A stretch of DNA of 19,969 nucleotides from Acetobacteraceae bacterium (lineage in GTDB: Bacteria > Pseudomonadota > Alphaproteobacteria > Acetobacterales > Acetobacteraceae). The stretch's first letter is position 1. Every line of letters starts with the position of its first letter. The stretch lies in NCBI GenBank assembly GCA_947478535.1, contig CANJXD010000038.1, positions 1-19,969 of the forward strand, in the 5' to 3' direction. Below, piece by piece: positions 13,822-19,969 of this stretch. The position numbers and the translations under genes are program-made. The notes under the pieces were generated by a model. That model saw only the letters and a program-made list of their open reading frames with translations. It was not told where the DNA came from and made no database searches.

Positions 13822-14302
13822 TCTGCCAGTTCTCCACGGGGTCTTCGGGATGTGGGTTGAGGCCCGCCGCCCGCACCCCCATGATAGCCGCGTATTCGTC
13901 CTTGTCGGACGCATCGCCGGAAACGCCGACCGCGCCGATCGCCGCGCCATCGCCCCGGCAGATCAGCACGCCGCCCGGCACCGGGATGAAGCGGCCCTCG
14001 GCCGCCGCGGCGATGGCGGATTGGAAGGCCGGGCGCTCGCGCAGCCGGTCGCGGATCACCCGGCTGCCGATGCCCATGCCGAGCGCGCCATGCGCCTTGC
14101 CGCGCGCGATCTCGAAGCGAAGGATGCCGGAGCCATCCTCTCGTTTCGAACAGATGATGTGCCCGCCGGCATCGAGCACCACGACGGTCAGCGGCAGCAG
14201 CCCCGCCGCGCGGCCATGCGACAAGGTGGCCTCCGCGATCCGGTCCGCGTAGGCGAGCGGCAGATCGACCGCGAGCGGGCGGATGTAATAGTCACCGGTC
14301 AT
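13808..14302 (-). CDS. GlcG/HbpS family protein (DUF336)
   Basis: A 164-residue protein of the GlcG/HbpS (DUF336) family, small alpha/beta proteins found next to many catabolic genes; HbpS binds haem, and the role of most others is unknown. Seen here: LTVVVLDAGGHIICSKREDG (38-57), the VPGGVLIC segment (108-115), and the closing signature AIGAVGVSGDASDKDEYAA (121-139), all expected. No signal peptide. The start ATG overlaps the stop of the upstream amidohydrolase by 4 bp (ATGA, 14299-14302), and its own end overlaps the TctC-like gene by 14 bp, so the three are one translationally coupled unit. Family firm, function not assigned. Confidence 0.92.
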   Translation of the reverse strand: MTGDYYIRPLAVDLPLAYADRIAEATLSHGRAAGLLPLTVVVLDAGGHIICSKREDGSGILRFEIARGKAHGALGMGIGSRVIRDRLRERPAFQSAIAAAAEGRFIPVPGGVLICRGDGAAIGAVGVSGDASDKDEYAAIMGVRAAGLNPHPEDPVENWQNAGL

Positions 14303-15690
14303 GAATCGAGCGCGCTGCGGCGATGCTGGCGGGGCACGAAGCGGCCATCGCCGGGCTTGGCCAGCACGTCCGTGCCATTCCAGATCTCCCGCCCGCGCAG
14401 CAGGGTGGAGGCGACGCGCGCCTTCACCGCGCGGCCGTGATAGGGCGACCAGCGCGCATCTTCCCGGTCCTGGATGATGCGTTCATCGAAGACGAAATCG
14501 CCGGTCTCGAGGATGCAGAAATCGGCATCGGCGCCGAGGCGGATGCCGCCCTTCTTCGGGTCCAACCCATGGAAGCGGGCGGGATCCTCGCTGCACATCT
14601 TCGCCATGACGGTGGGCGGCAGGCCGCGTTCGACCAGCAGCGTGTACATGATGGGGGCGAAGGATTGCAGGCCGGTCAGCCCGGCGCCGACGCTGAAGAT
14701 GTCCCCGCTATACTGCTTCTTCGGCTTCGGCCAGGGCGCATGGTCGGTCGAGATGTAGGAGATGCTGCCGGCCTTCAGCGCTTCCCACATCCGCTCCACT
14801 TCTTCCGCCGAGCGGAAGGGAGGGTTGCACTTGCCGAAGCCCTGCAGGCGCACGATGTCGTCCTCCGTCATGCAGAGGTATTGCAGGCAGGCCTCGCCGG
14901 ACGCCTTGGCGCCCATGCCGCGATAGAGTTCTGCCAGTTCGAAGCCACGGGCGATGGAGGAATGGGCGATGTGCACATGCGCGCCCGTCTCCAGCGCCAT
15001 CTCGAAGATCTCGAGATCCGCCATGCTTTCCGCGAGCGGCGGGCGGGTGCGGCAGTGCCAGATCGGGCTGGTGTTGCCGGCGGCCTTGGCGGCCTCCGTC
15101 AGCTTCACCACCAGTTCCTGGTCCTCATTGTGCACGGCGACCATGATCCCGGTCTTCGCCATCTCGGCGAAGGCGGCGAGCATCGTCGGGTGGTCGATGC
15201 GCGGGAAGCGATGGGCATCGTATTCGTAGGTCGAGACCTTGAAGGCGGAAGCGCCGGCTTCCGCGATGCCGGCGATATCCTCCAGCCCGCCATCCTTCCG
15301 GATGGTGCCATACAGCGCCATGTCCACATGCGACAGGCGGTGCACATATTCGATCTTGTCGTGAAACAGCGCGACCGTCGTCACCGGGTCCGGCAGGTCA
15401 TAGGGCATGTCGCAGACGGTGGTGACGCCGCCGGCCGCGGCCGACATCGTCGCCCCCTCGATCCCCGGCCAGCCGGTGGAGGAGGAGGTGTGCATGTGGC
15501 CATCGACAAGGCCCGGCATCACCAGCTTGCCGCGATGATCCGCAACGACCTTGGCCGGCGGCGGCACGCCTTCGCCGATCGCCGCGATCCGGCCTTCCCG
15601 GATGGCGACATGGCCATCCTTCACCACACCGCTGGACAGCACGATGTCACCACGCAGGAGAAGGTCATAGGGCTCAGCGGCATCGGACAT
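14299..15690 (-). CDS. Allantoinase/dihydroorotase-type cyclic amidohydrolase
   Basis: A 463-residue metal-dependent amidohydrolase of the dihydroorotase/allantoinase/hydantoinase superfamily. Metal-site residues are all present: His65 and His67 (GLVDGHMHTSS), Lys151 for carboxylation (SAFKVSTYEY), His187 (AVHNED), His243 (HIAHSS) and Asp316 (STDHAPW). The ligand order suits an allantoinase-like enzyme, but substrate cannot be told by eye, and no ureide genes (allantoate amidohydrolase, uricase) are nearby. It is clearly a different subfamily from the hydantoinase at 10698-12164. It is first in a three-gene unit with the GlcG-like and TctC-like genes (4-bp overlap with the former). Upstream, 84 bp (15691-15774) separate it from the end of the sensor kinase gene on the same strand; this gap may hold its promoter, though I see no clear elements. 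Confidence 0.92.
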   Translation of the reverse strand: MSDAAEPYDLLLRGDIVLSSGVVKDGHVAIREGRIAAIGEGVPPPAKVVADHRGKLVMPGLVDGHMHTSSSTGWPGIEGATMSAAAGGVTTVCDMPYDLPDPVTTVALFHDKIEYVHRLSHVDMALYGTIRKDGGLEDIAGIAEAGASAFKVSTYEYDAHRFPRIDHPTMLAAFAEMAKTGIMVAVHNEDQELVVKLTEAAKAAGNTSPIWHCRTRPPLAESMADLEIFEMALETGAHVHIAHSSIARGFELAELYRGMGAKASGEACLQYLCMTEDDIVRLQGFGKCNPPFRSAEEVERMWEALKAGSISYISTDHAPWPKPKKQYSGDIFSVGAGLTGLQSFAPIMYTLLVERGLPPTVMAKMCSEDPARFHGLDPKKGGIRLGADADFCILETGDFVFDERIIQDREDARWSPYHGRAVKARVASTLLRGREIWNGTDVLAKPGDGRFVPRQHRRSALDS

Positions 15691-15774
15691 CGGCAGGGCC
15701 TTTCAGGGCTCTCATCGGGAACGGGTATCAGCGCAGCCTAGGCCGCGCCGCCGGCTTCGCCAATCCGCGCCCGG

Positions 15775-18235
15775 TCACGCCAGGCCATCCAGCGGCCCGG
15801 CCGTGGTGTCCAGCGCGCGGAACAGGATTTCCGCCCGCAGGCCTTCCGGGGGGTAGTGCAGCGTCACCCGCGCCTCCGGGCCAAGATCACCGGCCAGGCC
15901 GCGTTCCAGCAGCCGCGTGCCGAACCCACGGCGGGATGGCGGGCCGCTGCGGGGGTGGGCCGCCGCTCTCCACCCAGGCAAGGCGCAGCGCGTCATCCGG
16001 TGCCGGCATGCCGCCCAGCACCACACTGCCCCCGGGGCGGGACAGCGCGCCATGCTTGGCCGCATTGGTGGCGAGTTCATGCATCGCCAGCACCAGCGCC
16101 TGCGCCTGGCGTGGCCCGACGCGGATGCCATCCAGCCCCGTCAGCATCACGCGGGGCGCGCCCTCGCTGCCGATCCAGGGGGCGAGAGCGGCACGGGCCA
16201 GCACACCGATATCGGCGGCCTGCCAGGCATTCGCCGTCAGCAGGTCATGCGCGCGGGCGAGCACGCTGAGCCGGCCGGTGAAATCCGCGACAAAATGCCT
16301 GGGGTCGCCCCCGGTGCCCCGCAGCGTCTGCCCGGCGATGGCCTGCACCGTCGCCAGCACATTCTTCACGCGGTGATTGAGTTCCGCCACCAGCAGCGCC
16401 TGGCGGTGCTCCGCCGCCCGCCGCTCCGTCACATCCTGCACCACGGCCACGGTCCGCAAGGCGCGGCCCTGGGCATCGCGGGCGGAGACGGCAGCATTCA
16501 CTCGCACCCAAAGCGAGGTGCCATCCGGCCGGCGATAGCGCTTGTCGGCCTCATGGCTGCCATCGGGGGACATCGCCGCGCGGCGCGAGACGGCGATGCC
16601 GCGATCCTCGGGATGCGCCACATCATCGGGGCCGAGGATACCCTCGATCTCCTCCGGCCGGCGGCCCACCAATTCACAGAAGCGGCGGTTCACGCGGATG
16701 TAGCGGTTGGTGGCGACGTCGATCTCGGTCACCCCCGCGGCGGCGGTCTCGAAGATGGCGCGATAGGCGGCTTCCCGCGTCGCGAGCGCACGCTCCGCCA
16801 AGTCCCGCGCCGTCTCATCCCGCAGCGTCAGCACGGCGCCGATCTGCCGGCCCTCGGCATCACGGAGCGGGCGGGCGCTGCCGCTGGCCAGGACCTCGGC
16901 CCCATCGGGACGGTCGATGCGCCAGCGCTGTTCCGCCACCACTTCGCCCTGCAACGCGGCGCGGGCGAGGGCCAGATCCGCGGGCGGATAGGGGCGGCCA
17001 TCCTCCGTCCGCAGGCCATAGGCCTCGGCGAAATGGTCCGGCCCTACGCCGAGATGTGCGGCACCATGGATCCGCGCGGCGGCGTCGTTGACGAAGGTGA
17101 CGCGCCCGGCCTGGTCGGCGACGATCACGCCTTCCGCAAGCTGGGCGAGGATGGCGGAGCGTTCGGCCGCATCGGCTTCCGCGCGCCGCCGCTCCTCCGC
17201 CAGGGCGACGGTGCGTTCGGCGACCCGGCGTTCCAGCGCCTGGTTCGCGACGGCCAACGCCGCGGATTCGGCATCGGCGGCGCGGCGGCGGCGGATGCCG
17301 GCCTCCCCCAGCGCCAGCAGGGCAGCGGCGGCGGCCAGCGCGATGGCGCCTTGCAGGATCGCGCGTTCCTGCCACCGGGCGATGATGGCGCTCCGGGGCC
17401 GGGCCACCGCGACATAGGCGGGCCAACCCTCCACCGCGCGATAGGCGACGAGGCGGCGCTCCGCATCGAGGGGAGAGGCGCTGGCCGCAAGCAGCCGCGG
17501 CTCGCCCCGCCCCATCGGCCCGGCCGGCGCCAGGCGGGGGCTTCCCGGCGCCTCGGCATCCGGCCCGGCCCCCGCCAGAACCTGGCCGTCCCGGCGGATC
17601 AGGGAGACCATGTCATCCGGTTCCGCCGCGAGCCGGTGCAATTCAGCAGTCGCCTCATCCACGTAGATCGAGACGTTGAGGACACCTTCATAGGCACCCG
17701 GCGGCAGGGTGCCGGAAGGCGCGCGGCGGCTGTTGATGGCGAAGAAGGCGCGCGGGGCAAGCCTGCCCACCTGCACGGAGGACAGCCAGGGCTCGGGCAC
17801 CGAAGGGTCCCGCAGCGCCTGGTTGAATTCGCGGTCGGACAGGTCGAGCCCCCGCGGCACGGGGTAGACGGTGGCGCTGGCGACAAGGTGCGACCGGGCA
17901 TCGAAGACGAAGATGCTCTGCGTCATCGCCGGGCCGGTGGTCGGCCCGGTGATGCGCGCCAGCGCGGCATGCAGGCGCGCTTCCTCCGCCTCGATCCGGC
18001 GGTCGTCCAACCCGACGAACAGGTCATTGGCGCGTTGCAGGCGCAGCGCATGGCCATCCAGCACCCGACGGGCGTATTCCGCGACCGTATCCGCGCTCCG
18101 CTCAAGCTCCCGCCCCGCCTCTCGCCAGTTGGAATCCCAGGCGTTGCCGGCGAAAAGGGCAAAGAGTGCGGCCGGAACCAGGACGGCGCTGACCTGGGCA
18201 AGCCATTCCAGGCGCGACCGCCGGCGAGGCGGCAT
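15775..18235 (-). CDS. HWE-family sensor histidine kinase, C-terminus frameshifted
   Basis: A membrane sensor kinase. TM1 (about 11-31), a periplasmic sensor region (32-290), TM2 (294-311), a coiled segment (about 315-360), two PAS domains (about 358-475 and 485-605, the second with PAC), then the HWE kinase: H-box LVAELNHRVKNVLATVQ with phospho-acceptor His621, N-box HELATNAAKHGAL (719-731), and the W-x-E motif WVES (754-757) that defines the group. The open frame stops at 15887 after 782 residues. The final ATPase block, RRGFGTRLLERGLAGDLGP, is in another frame that runs to a TGA at 15775. Dropping one G from GGGGG at 15951-15955 joins the two into an 819-residue protein. The start ATG 18235 has AAGGAGG 8 nt upstream, preferred over ATG 18307. 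No response regulator is adjacent. Confidence 0.85.
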
Positions 18236-18243
18236 GGCCAGCG

Positions 18244-18250
18244 CCTCCTT
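18244..18250 (-). promoter_or_regulatory. Strong Shine-Dalgarno deciding the kinase start
   Basis: AAGGAGG on the minus strand lies 8 nt before the ATG at 18235. It favours that start, which gives a short basic N-terminus followed at once by the first membrane segment, over the ATG at 18307, which would add 24 residues rich in Gly and Pro. Confidence 0.7.
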
Positions 18251-18488
18251 GCCAGCGCCGGTATCTGGATTCGTCAGGGGAGTTCCTCCACCGGGCGCAT
18301 TGAGCATGCTGCCAAGGCAGAAGGAGGTCAGACTGGCCGCCGGCTCAACTCACAGACGCGTCATCGCCGCGCCGCGCTCCGGTGACGGGAGACAAGTTGC
18401 ATCCAAGCGCTTCCATCATGGCTCCCTCCGACCTTAGGATGAAACAGGGGCGCCGGGATCACCGCGCCGGTGGGAGCAAGTGGACGAG

Positions 18489-19466
18489 ATGCGCGTGACC
18501 CTGAGGCGTCTGGCCCTGGCCATCGGACTGTTTCTGCCTTTCGCCATGCCGCTGGCGGCGCAGGAGGCCTGGCAGCCGACCCGGCCTGTGCGCATCGTCG
18601 TCCCCTTCCCGCCCGGCGGCATCTCGGACAGCCTGGCGAGGCTCTTCGCGGACCGCACGGCGCCGCGGCTCGGCCAGCCCCTGGTGATCGAGAACCGCAG
18701 CGGCGCGAATGGCGCGGTGGCCGGGGATTTCATCACCCGCACGCAGGGCGATGGCTATTCCTACATCATGCTGTCGCCATCCCACCTCATGGTGCTGCCG
18801 GTGCTGATGCGGCTGTCCTATGACCCGATGGCGGATCTGATTCCGACGGTGAACCTGGCGGCCAACCCGTTCTTCCTCGGTGTGCCCGGCAATTCCCCCT
18901 TCCGCAGCCTGGGCGATTTCATCACCGCCGCCCGCGCCCGCCCCGGCGCGCTGGACTATGCGAGCGGCGGCGCCGGTTCGGGCACCCACCTCGTGATGAT
19001 CATGCTGGCGCTGCGCGCCAACCTCGATATCCAGCACGTTCCCTATCGCGGCGGCGCGCCGGCGGTGCAGGACCTGCTGGCCGGGCGCGTCGCCGCCTAT
19101 TTCGGCAATCCCTCCGACATGGCGCCCTTCCTCGGCGGTGGGGAGGTGCGGGTGATCGCGAGTTCCGGTGGCGGACGTTCGGCGCTGGCGCCGGATGTGC
19201 TGACGGTGGCCGAGCAGGGATTCCCGAATTTTCGCTTCGAGACCTGGAACGGCCTGCTGGCGCCGAAGGGCACGCCGGCCGCCGCCATCGCCCGCGTCGC
19301 CGCGGCGGTGCGGGAGACCTGCAGCGACCCGGAGGTCCGCGCCGGGCTGCGCCGCCTCGGGACCGATCCCGTCTGCAACACTCCGGCCGAATTCGCCGCG
19401 CAGATGCAGGCGGAGGCCCCGGTCTGGCGCGAAGTGGTGCAGCGTTCCGGCGTGCGGCTCGACTGA
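18489..19466 (+). CDS. TctC/Bug-family tripartite tricarboxylate transporter binding protein (second copy)
   Basis: A 325-residue periplasmic receptor with a Sec-type signal peptide (MRVTLRRLALAIGLFLPFAM, cleavage near residue 24). Motifs: VRIVVPFPPGGISDSLAR, LVIENRSGANGAVAGDF, LDYASGGAGSGTHLVMIM and HVPYRGGAPAVQDLLAGRV. It is clearly diverged from the other Bug protein at 12826-13821, so it is unlikely to be a recent duplicate. Two Cys near the C-terminus (RETCSDPEV, DPVCNTP) may form a disulfide. ATG 18489 is preferred over GTG 18480: GGGAG at 18472-18476 is 12 nt before the ATG but only 3 nt before the GTG, and the ATG gives the cleaner signal peptide. It is divergent from the sensor kinase (253-bp gap with no gene seen) and its stop overlaps the next gene's ATG by 1 nt. 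No TctA/TctB genes are present. Ligand unknown. Confidence 0.92.
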   Translation: MRVTLRRLALAIGLFLPFAMPLAAQEAWQPTRPVRIVVPFPPGGISDSLARLFADRTAPRLGQPLVIENRSGANGAVAGDFITRTQGDGYSYIMLSPSHLMVLPVLMRLSYDPMADLIPTVNLAANPFFLGVPGNSPFRSLGDFITAARARPGALDYASGGAGSGTHLVMIMLALRANLDIQHVPYRGGAPAVQDLLAGRVAAYFGNPSDMAPFLGGGEVRVIASSGGGRSALAPDVLTVAEQGFPNFRFETWNGLLAPKGTPAAAIARVAAAVRETCSDPEVRAGLRRLGTDPVCNTPAEFAAQMQAEAPVWREVVQRSGVRLD

Positions 19467-19888
19467 TGAAGATCACGCGCATCCACCACGTGGCCATCGC
19501 GCTGAACGACACCACGGCGATGGATGCCGTGCTCGGCGATGCCTTCGCCCTGCCGCCGCCCTATCGTGAACGCAGCCCGCGATCGCCGCTCGACATCACC
19601 ATCTACAAGGTGGGCGACAGCGCGATTGAATTGCTGCGGCCGGATGGCCCCGGCTCCTCCGTGCCCGCCTTCATTGCGGAGAAGGGAGAGGGCCTGTTTC
19701 ATCTGTGCCTGGAGGTGGAGGACCTCGACAGCGCCATCGCCGAGTTGCAGGCGAAGGGGCTGCGGCTGCGGCCGGGTTTCCCGAATACGGGGCATGGCGG
19801 CACGCGCGTGGCCTTCCTCGATCCCGCGACGACGGGCGGCGTATTGTTCGAATTGCTGGAACCCGCGCGCGGTGCCGAAGCGCATTGA
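19466..19888 (+). CDS. VOC-superfamily protein, methylmalonyl-CoA epimerase-like
   Basis: A 140-residue glyoxalase/VOC-fold protein with the two-module pattern of methylmalonyl-CoA epimerases: IHHVAIALND at the start (His8), SAIELLRPDG (Glu55), GLFHLCLEVEDLDSAIAEL (His79) and GGVLFELLEP (Glu129). These are the positions expected for the metal ligands, so a metal-dependent epimerase or isomerase is plausible. Its place directly behind a Bug receptor and before another catabolic-looking gene, rather than with methylmalonyl-CoA mutase, suggests a role other than propionate metabolism. The ATG overlaps the preceding TGA by one base, so it is translationally coupled. Confidence 0.85.
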   Translation: MKITRIHHVAIALNDTTAMDAVLGDAFALPPPYRERSPRSPLDITIYKVGDSAIELLRPDGPGSSVPAFIAEKGEGLFHLCLEVEDLDSAIAELQAKGLRLRPGFPNTGHGGTRVAFLDPATTGGVLFELLEPARGAEAH

Positions 19889-19889
19889 G

Positions 19890-19969
19890 ATGACGCGCAT
19901 CGCCGTTGCCTCGCCGTCTTTCGCGCAGCATCCGCTGCTGCGCGCTGAACTCCTTGCCCGCCATCCCGA
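19890..19969 (+). CDS. Start of a gene cut by the window edge, possibly a 2-hydroxyacid dehydrogenase
   Basis: ATG at 19890 opens a frame of 26 codons to the edge (MTRIAVASPSFAQHPLLRAE and on), 1 bp after the VOC gene's stop, so it is probably the third gene of the same operon. The short N-terminus, a beta strand then SPSF and LLRAELL, resembles the start of D-2-hydroxyacid (phosphoglycerate-type) dehydrogenases, but too little is visible for more than a guess. Confidence 0.5.
   Translation, partial: MTRIAVASPSFAQHPLLRAELLARHP

Noticed and set aside
15917..18385. An 822-codon open frame on the plus strand opposite the sensor kinase
   Set aside because: It mirrors the kinase codons, has shadow-like composition and lacks any motif; the kinase domains on the other strand are unambiguous.
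12826..19466. Two Bug-family genes as a recent duplication
   Set aside because: The proteins share only family motifs and differ strongly elsewhere, including their signal peptides.

Overview
The window is about 20 kb of very GC-rich, densely packed bacterial chromosome. It holds 14 complete or near-complete genes plus two cut by the edges. Codon use, the set of families (two orphan TctC/Bug solute-binding proteins, an HWE sensor kinase, malate synthase G, several catabolic oxidoreductases) and the short intergenic gaps suggest an alphaproteobacterium, most likely a Roseomonas-like member of the Acetobacteraceae. That assignment is inference from style only; no rRNA or marker gene is present. 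I see no tRNA, rRNA, CRISPR array, transposase, phage gene or replication origin.

Layout. (A) 1-1591: a gamma-glutamyltransferase (5' part only) and a GntR/FCD regulator, both on the minus strand. They are separated by a 188-bp spacer with four 25-bp tandem hairpin repeats and a 9-bp perfect stem that buries the ribosome binding site of the transferase. The regulator diverges from the next gene across about 310 bp containing repeat and palindrome motifs that look like an operator. (B) 1592-5259, plus strand: malate synthase G (glcB), a small lipoprotein apparently started by CTG, and an HtrA/PDZ-fold protein in which all three protease catalytic positions are replaced. (C) 5271-8144, minus strand: one 957-residue protein equal to HcnA+HcnB+HcnC-type subunits fused end to end. 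(D) 8213-12816, plus strand, divergent from C: DapA/NanA-family lyase, amino-acid ABC binding protein, ABC permease (no ATPase), D-hydantoinase/dihydropyrimidinase, and a 2-hydroxychromene-2-carboxylate isomerase-like thioredoxin-fold protein. (E) 15690-12826, minus strand, overlapping genes: allantoinase/dihydroorotase-type amidohydrolase, GlcG/HbpS-family protein, TctC/Bug binding protein. (F) 18235-15775, minus strand: HWE-family sensor histidine kinase whose C-terminus is shifted out of frame at a run of five G. (G) 18489-19969, plus strand: second TctC/Bug protein, a VOC/methylmalonyl-CoA-epimerase-like protein, and the first 26 codons of another gene.

How it may work together (inference). 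Blocks C and D read as a catabolic module. A polar, amino-acid-like compound would be captured and imported, a cyclic amide opened by the hydantoinase, an amine or imino acid oxidised by the fused flavoenzyme, and the product cleaved or deaminated by the DapA-family lyase. The oxidase plus DapA-family pair resembles D-hydroxyproline catabolism (D-hydroxyproline dehydrogenase plus pyrroline-4-hydroxy-2-carboxylate deaminase), but no epimerase is present and a hydantoinase is not part of that pathway. Block E is a second cyclic-amide module with its own periplasmic receptor. The combination is the most interesting part of the window; its substrate cannot be read from sequence alone.
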